NCBI RefSeq assembly: GCF_009389715.1
Contig: NC_052400.1
Span: 19,127,674 to 19,191,673 of the forward strand
Origin: Phoenix dactylifera
Taxonomy: Eukaryota > Streptophyta > Magnoliopsida > Arecales > Arecaceae
DNA length: 64,000 bases
Reading direction: 5' to 3'
The number at the start of each line of letters is the position of its first letter. Within the stretch, counting starts at the first letter, position 1. Shown here piece by piece: positions 23,535 to 36,606 of this stretch. The translations under genes were made by a program, and so were the position numbers. The notes under the pieces are model-generated. The model was not told where the DNA came from. It saw only the letters and a program-made list of their open reading frames with translations, and made no database searches.

Positions 23535-23983
23535 AGTACGAAACTTTGGTTTTTATATGAAAGGAAAAGAAAAAATTATCCAGATTTGTTCCAATCCTAT
23601 CGAAACCTGGCATGATACTAATTAAAAGAATTTCCGGTAACATGGGTTCAGAGGATCATTGCCTCTTTGTTTAATGCCATGAAACTTTTTTTTTTTGGAG
23701 GGGGAGGGGTTGGGGCGAGGCACAATTTAGTTTTTTTCATGGCCTTGCATCAATTATCAGTTAGTAATTCTACGAGTCATCGTCCAAGCATAGAAAATGT
23801 TTCTTGTGTCGATGTGTAGTTTATGGCGATTGATGCTATTGATGTGATGGGTGAATTATGACACCCACACTAGTGCTAGATTGCAAGAAAGAATTTGCGG
23901 CTGGGCAACAAGGGATGCCGATAACATAATTTTCAATAGTACCACAGATATGGATAAAAATTTTATAGGTACATGGCAGGTGC

Positions 23984-23986
<3 letters not shown>

Positions 23987-24058
<72 letters not shown>
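23987..24058. repeat. (AT)36 microsatellite
   Basis: Perfect AT run of 72 bases. It is self-complementary and able to form hairpins or cruciforms. The open frames that cross it on both strands are artefacts of the repeat. Confidence 0.97.
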
Positions 24059-24061
<3 letters not shown>

Positions 24062-27000
24062 TCATGCATTAGCTGCATCCAACTTCTAACACCATCCTGC
24101 AGTTGGATATAGTTGCAATGTATTTGAGAATTGATGTTAGGTCATGATCAAATCAGAAAATTAACTATGACGAATTCTGGAGTTATGGTGATTATATTGT
24201 TCCAAAAACTAATTTGATATATTGATTAAGAGTTATATGAAAGTCCATTCCAACTGGCGCAAAAGCACCGGTGGCAAACTCTTAAATGGTATGCGGCCAA
24301 TTAATTGACTATATTATTTTTTATTTAATTAAAAATAAGTTGGAGAGGAGGAGGCATGGAGAGTGAACCAAGAAACACAACTAGGGGAACAGATTCAATA
24401 GAATCTAGAATTTGCATGTATGATCCGTGTGGTGCGCTGTCAATATGGTGTACCTGATGTAGGGTATAATTTTTCATCGGCATAGGGAAAGTGAAGTACA
24501 AACTCACATTACCTATTAATTAATCTCTATGCAAGCCAAGTTATGCATATGATGGCGACAGTGATAGACTTCTGCTATAGGCCTCCAAGTTGTTTAATCC
24601 AAACTCACCTCGATCACTCGATGGTCCACCCTGGTCATTTTTCTAGTCATCAGCAGTGCCTTTCCGTGATGCAACACAATAAATGCGCACACCCGTCACA
24701 ATGCTCTCTCCAAATCTCAATTGCGGAATTCACCGTCCAGTCTCCTATTCCATGATCTTTCATGCAGAGAAACTTCGAGCCAGAGTGGCTGCACTGGTGT
24801 TCGTGTTGAAGATCTGTCCTCCCTGATGAGCATCAAGCACAGGGAGCCTCATGTCCCAATTTCTGCAATTACGTACCAAGGCTTAGGCAATCACAAACAG
24901 TCAAACCAACAGTTTGAGATGAGCATATCAGGCCAGCATGGGTTATGGACTAGGCCTGAACCCTAGACAAAACTATACGCCCCAATCCACAGCTAGGTCC
25001 TCACCTATTAAATATTAAACGACAGGCACAGTTCTATAAAACCAGAGCATCCCCCCCAACCAATGCATGCCTCTCATTAAGACTCTGGGCCAGGGAGGAG
25101 GTAAGTAGTAAATGTTCCGCCCGTCATAATTTTGAATAAGGCGAGCCAACTGCCTCATTCCTAAGGCTCCCACACACTCCACGGGCCTAGGCGGGGATCT
25201 AGATATTTCTCTCGCTCTCTCGTGCTAGTATTAAAGTTGTCGAGTTGAAGGGGGAGTGCTTGTGTCTCTTTCGTCTCCGTGTCGAGTGTCAAAGTCGGGC
25301 GTTTTGTATGGTTTCTTGCAGGCCAGGGGGGCAGGCCATATGGTTGACCGGTCAAGCGCGGAAGAGCAGGTGTCATGGGGTTGTCCCTCGCAGCCGCCGA
25401 GGGCGACGAAGGGCTCGGGGAAGAGATTTTTTTTTGGCTCGTCCGTGTCACCGTGTGCTTGTTTTAGGAATCCTTGTCCACCGCCGCTGCTTTTAGCTCA
25501 TTCCAATTTTCACCGGGCTGTCTGTTTGCTGCTTGATCCGATTAGGCTTTGTGGAATCATCCCAAGTCTTACCCGCATCTAGGCCCCCTGGATTCTGTTG
25601 GCTTTGGGATTGATCCATATCAAGCCGATCAAGCTGTATTGCTTTTGGCACTGAGCTGGAATGGAATGTTTTTTTTTTCCTTTAGTTAGATCAAAGCAGA
25701 ATTAGCTTTGACATGGCATGAATCGACTCTGATTTAGGTGCATGACCTTCTATGTTGCAGAACAACCCCTTAAGACATTATCCATTACAATCCCGTGTGA
25801 AGTTCTCTTTTATTTGCTGATCACCTATCACACGCGCCTAATAGTAATACCCAAATGGTGGACATGTACAAAGGCATCAATCTATCAACGAAAGCTTAGC
25901 ATTCGTCACCAACGCAGATTTTAGGACGATACAATCTCCAATAGCAGAAATTGTTGTCTGAAAGAAAAGTACAGGTTCAATTGATGTGACCGATTGACAG
26001 ATTGTTAAACCAGATTGAAAACAGGTATAAATTTTGAAAAATCTGTGCTAATACCATAAAAGGACAAGAGCAGCATGACAACTGGATTGGCTAGAGGAAA
26101 TTTTCGCTGAAAGGATTTTCTCGCGAGTGCTGTCCTAGAACAAGAAGCCAATTCAATCGCAAATTCTAAATGCATAAAAAGAATCGTCAAGTTTCCTGTC
26201 TAAAGCATCCCCCCCCCTCCCACCACCACCATAATTGGGGGGAAACAAAAGCCAAATTCTACGGATATTCGGAAAGATAATGATGAAATATGACATTTGG
26301 AAAGTAATGAAGTTCCAGACCGTTTGGGAAAACAGGGATTTTACGCTAGCAGCTAACACTAGTAGCATATTCGCCCCTCTGTAAATCACCAGCAACAACA
26401 AGAACAAAAGCTTAAGAACTAAAGGAAAGAATATTTATCAAACAAAATCCAAGCAGTCCAGTTCATTGGGATCACAGCCGTATATCAAATGTGACTTCCT
26501 CCTGAGAAAACCAAAAAACGCATCTGCCCAGCTAAACAGAAATTAACAACAATCTCTTGACCTGCTGTTCACAGTTTCCAAAGTCATACGTCAATAATCC
26601 ACATGCATCAGTCAAATTATTTGCATCATAAAATTTCAAATATTTCGTACATATTAAACATCACACCATACACATAATTATAACAGTAAAATTAAAAAGC
26701 AAACAAAATAACTCTTTCATTGATATCTAGTCAAGATACCTGTTCTCCAACAAGTTCCAGTCTCAACAGTTTCCACCTTTACCTCTGATACTCAGCCTAA
26801 ATAACTCCTCCATCTCTGATACCCGTAACCTTATTATTACTGCTGGTCTATGAACTGCAGAGTACTGCCACCGATCACCCATCAGATCACTGAGTTCACC
26901 GGGATGATGTGGCATATGATACTCCAAAGAATTTTGTAATACAATCAAGCACATAAAAAATCACCAATACAAACACCATCCACCAGAGAAATCTAGCCAG

Positions 27001-27321
27001 AACAGAAAAATACCGATAATTCAAAGAGAACCTGTAACTGAATTCTTAAATCCCAGTCGGTAACAGAAAATGTTGTATGGAATTCTGTTGTGCTGCCAAA
27101 CACCTGGCTGCAGTCTCTGCCCAAAAATTTAATCGGGAATGCCTCCCAAATACAACAAAAACAGATTATTACATCGACCAATCATAAAGCATCATAGTCT
27201 AAGAGTGATTAAAGGATGTCATGATATCAAAACCAGCCCCTATTACAGATTCAAGAGCCAGAAACTTATTATGAATAATTTGAAGTCAATTCATATTGAG
27301 ATCACCAATAGATAAGGATTC
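24059..27321. other. Intergenic; GC-richer island and DTC 3' flank
   Basis: No gene was recognised. A GC-richer stretch at 25160-25600 has overlapping frames on both strands, with no family resemblance and no splice partners. The part from about 26400 to 27321 is AT-rich and should include the 3' untranslated region of the minus-strand DTC gene. Confidence 0.4.
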
Positions 27322-30300
27322 CTACAATCCCACAGACTTCTCAATCTTCTGGATTTGGTTCAAAAATATCCAGGTCATCTGCACAAAATCCCATTCAAAC
27401 ATCAACAAAAAAGAAAAAAAAGAGAGATAAGACTTCTAAACATAACAGAGCAAATTAGATTAGAAATCTGAGGGATCAAAGCTTTACCATGACATGGGGA
27501 GCAATCCTCACACAGTAAACAGGAAATCCAGTGTAAAATTTGAAAGGTCCGCCACTTTTCAAAGTCTTCACAGCACAGTCCAAAGACCCAGTATATGGAT
27601 ATTTCCCAGTTGCATCTGGCTGCATCTTCTGTATTTGTGTTTTAACATAGTCAAAAGGTAAGCTGCAAGCTGAGGCGAAGAATCCTGAAACAGCACTAGC
27701 CCCTGCAATAAAAAGATAAAGAAACATCAAATCAAGCTACACCAAATAGAGAAATAACTTTCTAATCTTGCCAATTCGTATAATATTTTGATTTTTGTCA
27801 CAGGTCATATCCATGCAATTCACAATTAAGTCTTCCTACTACGAAAGGCACAATCAACTTATGGCAGCAGATCAAAGGCAGAAAATGATAAAGGCCGTAT
27901 GATTGACGACCACTTGGAAATTTTCTTTAGTGATTAATTATACACATAACCAGAAGATCACGATCAACAAGAATACAAAAACATGCCCATAGGCTTATAA
28001 GACCTGTAAACAGTTAACCTTTCAAATTCTACGAAGGAGATATTGCAAGAAGAATCCTAAGATGGAAACAACTGATGATATCAAACTAGAAAAGCCAACA
28101 TAATATAGCCAGACCGACCTAGTCTTCCTACTACAAAAGGCACAATCAACTTATGGCAGCAGATCAAAGGCAGAAAATGATAAAGGCCGTATGATTGATG
28201 ACCACTTGGAAATTTTCTTTAGTGATTAATTATACACATAACCAGAAGATCACGATCAACAAGAATACAAAAACATGCCCATAGGCTTATAAGACCTGTA
28301 AACAGTTAACCTTTCAAATTCTAAGAAGGAGATATTGCAAGAAGAATCCTAAGATGGAAACAACTGATGATATCAAACTAGAAAAGCCAACATAATATAG
28401 CCAGACCGACCTAGTCTTCTCCAGATATTTTGGTCACGCACATCTTATCAAACAAAATCCACAATATCAACAATTTTCTGTTGGTTGCTATAAGAATGAC
28501 TCTAGCTCCAAAAGAAAAGGGCATAATTGCCAAGAATCTTACCAAATACGGTACTAACTTCCCCTAAACCAAGTGAATCTCTGAAAAACTCAACGCTCTG
28601 ATCATATGAGGCAAGCATGCCCATATTTAATGCCATTGCTCTAACTACAGTAGGACCGGCACCTTTCCAAAGTGCTAGAACCCCTTCATCAGCAATAATA
28701 CGATAGAGTGCATGGAAAGCATTTTGATAGTTTCGCCTCTGTGCTGGAGGTAAAGTTGCATCAGCCTGCATTCGGATGAGTGCCAAATCTGCTGGATTAC
28801 CAAAACATGCTCCAATTGCTCCAGCTGTCAGCCCAATAAAAGCTTTCTGTAGTAGAGGTAATGGCTTCCCATCATTCGCCTCAACTGCTTTGCTTGTCAA
28901 CACCCTAAAAAAAACAGAAAACAGTCAGTAGCCAACATAGTATCGCATTAGGATACTTATTCTTACCTAAACACATTTTTATCAACCATACAATTCCAAA
29001 ACAATAGCATAGTTGGTCACTGGGCCAATTTGATGCTAGTTGATGTGATATGAACTTAAGCATGCTCTTAGACCAGCTCAAATTAGATACATTACAGTGC
29101 AAAACTGTCAGTTCAATAATAAGGAGACTCAGAGAAAGGAGTTCAATTTTGCTCTCTCTGAGAACAGAGTAACTAGCGCCCGATCTGGCATGCGGAAGAG
29201 TAGAACACACTCAAGTCATGTATATTTGACACTTCATGACAGATGGGTAAAATTTCACATGGCAGCAAAAGAAAGGCTCCTATGCATCCCATTCAATTAA
29301 GCAGCCTCCTCCTAGATGAAGGCTAGTCTTAACTCCTTGTAATCTAACCATTTGATGATTCTACATATCAGGAAAAGTTTTCAATTACATTTGTTGAGAA
29401 AGAAATGAAAATGTCTTAAGATGCGAAAAAGAAGAAATCCACAACCTTACTGTAACAGCAACTACAACAAAAAAGCCACACGTACCTTAAAAGGTGGATT
29501 CAATTTATTAATCCTAAATGATATCAAGTACTAGTTGTAGTCTGCATCCTCCATTATAACTATCATCTTTAAACTATTTCTTAACACTTATTAACCCAGA
29601 CTAAGCCCCTTCCTTGACAGAGCTGTGTTTAGCTTGCACTGAAAAAAACACAAGTATAAGCTAGGTTCCTTGTCTTTCACAAGGCTTGTTTTAGGCTTCC
29701 TTGGATGTAACTATATTTGAGAAAAAAGCGTAGACAGAAGAAATGCTATCTAATTGTTACAGGATATACACACTGATAAATAAAAGTCAATTACTCCTTA
29801 GCTGCAATCATCTCATGTAATGCGTGTTGCTTAAGTCTTGGGTCATCCGGACTGCAGGCCCATCTTAGTTAAGGTAAAAGTGATTTAGAAGGAGCATCTG
29901 TAGCAACACTAATACAAGCACTAAAAAAAACCAGGAGCATCCGTAGTAGCAGAAGGAACAAGGCCCAAGAGCACATCAATTAGAAAAAAGAATTGAGCAA
30001 ACTAATCATTAATTAGAAAAAGGATCCAACAAACTGGTCATAATTTCAGAAATAAATGATATGATATTGAAACAAGCTTACCATGTTCAGATAGTGATGG
30101 ACTTTTGGAGGTTGTAAAGGACTAGCTTTTAGTTGATAATCAAATTATGTTTGTCATAGGCAGTGTGTTGGCCCCTTCTAAAGGTAAAGATGTTGCAAGC
30201 ATTGATATAGCAGGCCATCATAAAAATTACAGAACATTTTGGGCATTCATGCAAATAAGAGCTGATTCATAAAGGTTAATCCACCCAAACAGAAATTCGA

Positions 30301-33300
30301 CCATCAGGATCAACCTGAACAAGACCAAACCCCAGCTGGATGGTGCCACTAGACAATACCCACTTACAGCTTGAACTCCAATACCCAGCACATATCACTC
30401 AATCACATTCCCATCTGACCAAATTATGAGAAGGATTGCTGCCAAATTGGTTCAAATCAATAAGGCAGCATCTTGATTCTTTCAAACTAAACTGCCTTGG
30501 CCCAGGAAACCCGTACCAACGAACTGAAATGATTTTTAAAAGTTGGTACGAGCTCGGCAAATTTTAGTTTGAAATTAGAAGTGCCTGTCTTGAACCCAAT
30601 CTGAGCTGGAATTTAGATAATCCAAACAGGACCAAGGAAGGAACAGTAGTTAGTTTAACAATTCGGATTGTCCTCGCATCTGCATTATTTTAGTCCAACA
30701 TGTATTATTCATGAATATGTATTGAAATAAGTAATTATGATATTATTATTCTTACCTGAAGGATCCTAGTCGTGCCGTCGTGTAAGTAGCTTGTCTTAGT
30801 AAACCAGCTGACAGTCCCTGCTCCAGAACATTAAATCAGACACAAAAAACAGAAAGGACCTTTGGAAACAACAAAGAGAAGACTTAAAAAGAATAATCCA
30901 ATTAGTTACAATTTTTCACAAGGCAATAAGTGGGTGCTTTCAGTCATATCCAACATAATTTGGGGGAGGGACAACTGACCATGCAAATGGCATATTTTGC
31001 AAGAATCAACTAATCAATGGGAATCCAAATGATAAACTAAAATATCATTCCTAAATTAAATACAAAAAACCTTTAATAGATGTTGTATCGCAGAAAAACA
31101 AAAAACAATTTGACGATTACTAGTGTTGGCAAGAAAAAATAAAAGAAAACTACATGAGATTTTTAAGTTTCTAGTGCACTATATATTCATAAGTCACAAG
31201 AAAATTCATTGTTAAGAAATTGTGTAAAGTGGACATGATCTTACATGGTTAAATTTCACTTATGTGTCAACCTACTTCATTATGATGACACATCATAAGA
31301 GTTATTTCTCTACTTCACACATGCATATGAATGTAAAAAGGCATGAAATTAGACTAAGATTGCAAGACACCTGTATTAGGTCAAGAATAGTTTTAGCATA
31401 AGATTAACCCGTCTAAACTCTAAGGTTCAAATTGTTGTCGCACATGAGGGAAAACATGCAATGAAATAACACAATATTCGAAAACAGTGATTACTTAGTA
31501 GGCTCAATTATTGGTTCGGACAGAAAAGAAATTGAAGAAGATAGAATCCACACCCAACAGAAGATCAGATAGACCTTTCAGGGTCCTGTCCAATACATAC
31601 AACTTCCTCTTGTTCCATATTGATGATATAATAGGAGAAAAAGAAAGAAAACCTATCTAATTACTTTGGATGGAAGATTTAGAATAGATAAGCAGGCAAG
31701 CAACCCAACGACCCCCACACTCAAGCCTGCATGCACATGCATTTGTGCGTGCATGCATGTGTGCATGCATGGGGGGGGAGCAAGGGAGGGAGCGAGAAGA
31801 GAGTGCTATAGTGTAACTTCACATATGATTTACTTGCTCAAATTGAAATTTCAAAATTATGGAAGACATAAAGAAAGAAAGCAGCTTCCTTGACAGGCAA
31901 TAGAATAAGAAAACTAAACCAGAACCTTTTCAATAAGACATGAGTTAGATTTGATAGAAAATATCAGAGTGGTGTTTATTGTTCAAATACTTACATATGA
32001 AGCTAAATATAGAATATCAAACCCCTATTAACCTCAAACTAATCCAATTCTGACCATTCTAGCTGAAACTTATATTGCATCATTCATTTTGATCAGAACC
32101 AGCACTATTTCATGCCATAAATGAAAAGAATTGTTAGTAATATGAATGGTTAAAAAAAGTTGAATTTCATTTAAATCAACATGAAATAGACAATGAGACA
32201 CCACACAGTACTCTGTGAAGCAAAACAACTAAATTTAAACTCAAGCTAGAACAGCAATAATTTGGTTATATCTAGCAGAATTTTGATTGTAACCTCAGTA
32301 GCATCAGGTCCATGTGAAGGGAGAAAGCATTGTTCTTACAAAAGAGGAAAGCAAAAGCAGCAAAGAGATAGATGCATTAAATTATATAAAAGAGTACATA
32401 ATAGCAAATGATCTAGTTTCTATAAAGCATAACTGCTAATTAAATATACAAAATCAACTCGAAAACTTTTGATTAAACTAGGATCACTATAGATAACAAC
32501 AAAACAAATGAAATTGAAGATGAGATTAGAAGTATCAAGAATGCATTGCCTAAGTAGCACAACATTCCAAGTAAGTACAAAACATATGGCAAAAAATTGG
32601 AACTATTAGGATCAAGACTTGCCCAAACTCATTTTGAGTGATTTGAACCCTTTCTTTTTAAGTAACCATTCCATAATCGCCTAGAAGAGCACTAGTATGC
32701 ATGATCATGAAATGTTTTTTTTTTGGCGTTTACGATTGATTGAAAAATTAACAATTTTCAAACTTCCAAACCAACTAAAAGTTTTTATTCTTAAAAAAAT
32801 CAAAAAGAAATCTCCAAGAGGTGGGAAAGACAGAGAAAGCACAATGGGAAACATCTTCTGCTAGGAAAACCAGAAAACGAATTTATCTATCACAGTAGAT
32901 TTAGGGGGCTAAGATTTTTTATGACCAAGTTCATGGAACTTAGGAGTTAAACAATCTGAGAAGCAGACACTTTCCACAAGGATTTATAAAAGCAGCATGA
33001 GAAATCGTAGAAGAAAACGGAAGAGGGATGGAATTGAAGATTGTTCTCAGATAAATAGTTCGGGCTTTATATTGCAATCTAATATAGCAATTCTTTTGGT
33101 CATTCTCCTTTAGTACATGCTGATGATTGCCAGTAAAAAGAAAACAATGAGGAAAGGATTGTTAAAGGTGGATCTTTGCTCACTAGTTCATTAATTGTCC
33201 ATCAAAAAGCTCAATTGGTGTTGAGAAAGAAAGGAAATTTCAAGTTAAAAGAAATTTTGATATATGACATAGATAAAGGGAGAAGTGCTTATTATGCCGA

Positions 33301-34302
33301 TATAGGGTTCCAGGGCCTTCAGTGTCATGTTGCTTTGTTTCTTCATTTGCTCGTTTTATTGTTCTTGGACACGTATCAGCACATACTAGTTTCTTTATGA
33401 CCCTAATAGTAAAAGGGTTCTAAATGTACAAGAAACATACAGATCGACACAAATAATTCCAAATTCAAAAGTTTTTCCTTAATTGCAATATAATATCTTG
33501 CTTTATTTGCCGTTCCATTTCTCATTTCACTTAAATGTTATAATTGTGGCAATATGCAATACAGTTGTATATTTTTCCATGTCATAGAATGTTGTGTTCT
33601 GCATTCCAGAGTGCCATGTCCATCAACCAATATTGAGACTATAACAACATTAAAGCAAAACGGGCAACAACAAGCTTGCCAAAAGAAAAAACAACTTATT
33701 ATACATCTCATGAAATTTCAAAAAGCTTCAATTGGAATAAGCGACGAGCAAAAGCAAACCACCTCGGAGAAACAATAAAAGGGAGATTATGGTGGAGGCT
33801 GTAACATAGTTGAAGAGCAAACCTTGTAAAGGGAGCCAAAACCCTCTTTGGCAAGCATGTTCTTCGTCACTTGGACTGCCGATCCCTGACCCAATTGGAT
33901 CCTCACCTACCAAACAAAGATTCACCAAAACATATGCATCACAACACTGAAGAGGGCTATGTTACAATATATCTTGGATCCTCCTAAGAATAGATCTCAG
34001 ATCCACCAAAAAATCATTAAACAATCCAAGAAAAAAAGGTTTTTCTTTACACAACAGACATCCACTCATTGAATCAAGAAATAAGAACCCGCCATTTTCT
34101 CGGATCTAGAACAGAGAAAACAAAACCCATCCAAGAAGAGCTCTCAGGTCCCATAGAAACCACTTTTACATCGATATAAGAAAATTATACAAATAAAACA
34201 GCCCAAAATTAAACTCATTGCCTCGAAAACCACACAGAAGAGAAAGAACAAGAAGCCTGCGACTCCTCCTCCAAGACCTAATCTATCTTTTTTTTGTTTT
34301 TT

Positions 34303-34333
<31 letters not shown>

Positions 34334-34518
34334 GAAACACATCAAAAATCCTTCAGGTGATGCGAAAAGGATCGGGGAAGGAAAAGGGAAGATCTCACCT
34401 TGACCATATCGATCGGCTGGATGACGCAGGTGGCGAGCATCCCAGAAACCCCGCCATTGGCGAAGGGCTTGACGGTTCCCCAAACTCCGGTCGGGCTCTT
34501 GGGCTTCGCCTCCGCCAT
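27322..34518 (-). CDS. DTC: Mitochondrial dicarboxylate/tricarboxylate carrier, complete, six exons
   Basis: Inner-membrane exchanger of 2-oxoglutarate, malate, citrate and related acids. Minus-strand exons: 34518-34399, 33906-33823, 30817-30756, 28904-28543, 27702-27488 and 27378-27322. All have GT-AG borders and matching phases, and together give 299 residues with a TAG stop; Arabidopsis DTC (At5g19760) has 298. The protein starts MAEAKPKSPTGVW. The three mitochondrial-carrier repeats each show their signature: QPIDMVKVR, NPADLALIR (with Asn before the Pro) and LPFDYVKTQ. Family-typical blocks include GLSAGLLRQATYTTARLGS, RAMALNMGMLASYDQ and FPVYCVRIAPHVMMTWIFL. Six membrane helices are expected. 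Intron 2 is about 3.0 kb and intron 3 about 1.9 kb. Introns carry a T16G20 block, a fold-back element and a 292-base tandem duplication, yet the coding sequence is intact. A TATA box lies about 95 bases before the ATG. Confidence 0.97.
27829..28412. repeat. 292-base tandem duplication in DTC intron 4
   Basis: Two adjacent copies, 27829-28120 and 28121-28412, start AGTCTTCCTACTAC and have exactly equal spacing. I noticed only about three mismatches by eye (for example ACGAAAGG/ACAAAAGG, GATTGACGAC/GATTGATGAC and CTACGAAGG/CTAAGAAGG). This near-identity implies a recent event. A third copy starts (AGTCTTCT) but does not continue. Confidence 0.92.
30480..30574. repeat. Fold-back element in DTC intron 3
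   Basis: The outer arms TTTCAAACTAAACTGCC (30480-30496) and GGCAAATTTTAGTTTGAAA (30556-30574) are inverted copies. The inner arms GTACCAAC (30513-30520) and GTTGGTAC (30542-30549) are perfect inverted copies. It is a short MITE-like hairpin of about 95 bases, with no clear target-site duplication. Confidence 0.6.
34297..34332. repeat. T16G20 homopolymer block
   Basis: Sixteen T (34297-34312) are directly followed by twenty G (34313-34332), inside intron 1 of DTC. A run of 20 G is very rare and can form G-quadruplexes. Its length may be inexact in the assembly. T-run followed by G-rich sequence also occurs at the tail of the SINE at 6714-7073. Confidence 0.9.
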
Positions 34519-34612
34519 TTCACCGGAAATGGCCGAGAGAAAAAACGAAGGGGAGAGGGAGGCGCAAAGGAAAAAACGAGAGGAAGCGACCAAAAACCTA
34601 AGTTCTGGCTTT

Positions 34613-34620
34613 TTTATATA
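34613..34620 (-). promoter_or_regulatory. TATA box of DTC
   Basis: The minus strand reads TATATAAA, about 95 bases upstream of the DTC ATG at 34518. This spacing allows a 5' UTR of roughly 60-70 bases. It is a perfect match to the plant TATA consensus, in otherwise GC-richer DNA. Confidence 0.65.
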
Positions 34621-34722
34621 ACAGCGCCGACTCCTCGGTTCGACCGCCTGCGGGCATGATTCGGGAGGCCCACCGTCCCCTTCCGGCATGTGCGTAACTG
34701 CACTTGATTTCAAGTCACGCGA

Positions 34723-34767
34723 TTACTGATCTTTTTTTTTTTTTTTGGTAAAAGTTACTGATCTTTT
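34723..34767 (-). repeat. Retroposon tail-only insertion with target-site duplication
   Basis: TTACTGATCTTTT occurs at 34723-34735 and again at 34755-34767. Between the copies lies only a T run followed by GGTAAAAG. On the minus strand the insert is therefore CTTTTACC plus poly(A), which is the last few bases of a LINE or SINE. It lies about 200 bases upstream of the DTC start codon. Confidence 0.65.
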
Positions 34768-36606
34768 CAGGCACCACCAAATCAACAGACCGTTTTTATT
34801 TCAGTACCAACTACCTACCCATAGCCTCATGACCTACCCACTATTCTTTCCTTAAGTAACATATTTTTTTAAAAAAATGAAAAATTATTTTATACTAATT
34901 AATCAGCTCGATTTTTAAATCCTTCATATTTTAAGACAGAAATGAAAGCTACAAGATTTTCACTAGTTGAGATGGTACTTCATGACTCACATCTATAAGT
35001 TTCATAAAAAAAAAAAGTACAAATTTGTAGGAGTTGAAAGGGCATTAGATGATGAATTATGAAGTGGTAAATTTTTAGAATGTATGGTTTGATCGTTAGC
35101 AAAAAGATGGTATGAGAGAACTTTTGATGACTTTGGCATAAAATGCTCACACCTTTCTAATTGGCAACAAATGATTGTAGGCTCAATTTTTGAGTGGTGC
35201 ATTTTTTGAAATCTAGGCTTGGATAATTATAATAGAGATAGATCACCTCTCATTCTTTCTCTATTAAAAAAATCGAAAATAAATTATGTGGGTCTATATG
35301 AGGGCCTAATACTAAATCTTGATAGGCATAAATTGAATGTAAGTAGTTGTTTTAGAGTTACGATGACTCAAAAAATTAAAATTTATCAATGTTACATAAA
35401 AGATACAAATGTGATTTTACCTAATCAATGCTAAAGCTATCTATTAATTGTTCTTTCGTATCTAGAGGCACGACAGTTTCAAATTTCTCAAATGTGATCT
35501 TCTTTGATCGTAGAATTATATAAGAATTAACTATTCGCAAACTTAAGTTTATAGAATAATCATAATTTTTAGCCAAAGCCATAGTAGGAAAATCATTAAC
35601 TTCCATGATGGAGGCATGATGAAGCAAACCCCAACTAATGCTTCAACAACGTCGCCTTAGCGCTAGAGTTCGAGATGAAATGTATCTTTATCACTTTCTT
35701 TTTGATATTTTTAATAGAGTAACAAGAGGCACTAAATTGGAAAGTCGATAAAGGTAGCTCTACATGGCTAGAAGAACCATATAAACATGATGTCACGCCT
35801 AACTGCCTGGCCAAGCCAATGATAGCAATCTTTTCGGAATGCGGCTTCTTGGTTGGTTGGAAGCGACATTAAGCGAGGATGTGGGTCATGGAACATAGGC
35901 AATTAACGAGATTTCTTTTGGCAGAAGCGAATCGTAGAACTCGACGCCGACTTGGAAAACCAGCCCTTTTATTAAGAAAAAAGCAAAGAGAGAACCCAGG
36001 TTCCCGGAAGATATGAGAAAAGAGATGCAACAAAAGGAAATGAGTGAAGGTGCCAACTTACCAAGCTCTCATCGAGTAACCCATTGTCTTCGGATCTCTT
36101 CTATCAAACAAAGAAAACACTGTATTGCCTAGGGTCTTTCATAATGTTTTGTTTTTTAATTTTTTTTGCTGTACCTGTATGATACTTTTATTTTTAGCAA
36201 AAAAAAAAAAACACCGTTTTTCTTTACTCGAATGTTCTCAGCTTTCAACAAATAAAAACCTATATGCCACGACGGATCAGACTCTGGATTGTGTTAATAT
36301 TTAAGGTTGCTTCAGAAAAATAATCAATTTCTCAAATGTATAGACGAACTTTTGCTAGAGGCCATAAAGCTCAGTCTCAGGCACTTCTCATTGGGGAGTG
36401 TGTACAAATTTTCTTGCCAGATAAAGGTAGAACAGCTTGAGCGATTAAGATACTGGAAGCTAAAATCCACTTTATATCATTTATACCTGATCTATATTAA
36501 TGGTCAGGGATTGCATAATTATGTTAATCAGAAGAACAGAATGATCAAGCCATGGAGCAAGGCCAAAGAAAAAGAATAGTGAAGGACACAAATTAAATGC
36601 AAAATT
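34768..36606. other. Intergenic between DTC and the O-fucosyltransferase gene
   Basis: AT-rich with short frames (35219-35434, 35421-35627, 36307-36579) that match no family. The last part before 36607 is the presumed 3' UTR of the minus-strand O-fucosyltransferase gene. Confidence 0.4.

Noticed and set aside
23851-24072. Frames that encode alternating Ile-Tyr on both strands
   Set aside because: Purely the translation of the (AT)36 microsatellite.
25161-25582. GC-richer island with frames on both strands
   Set aside because: I looked for an exon or a structured RNA (such as SRP RNA) and found neither motifs nor conserved residues.
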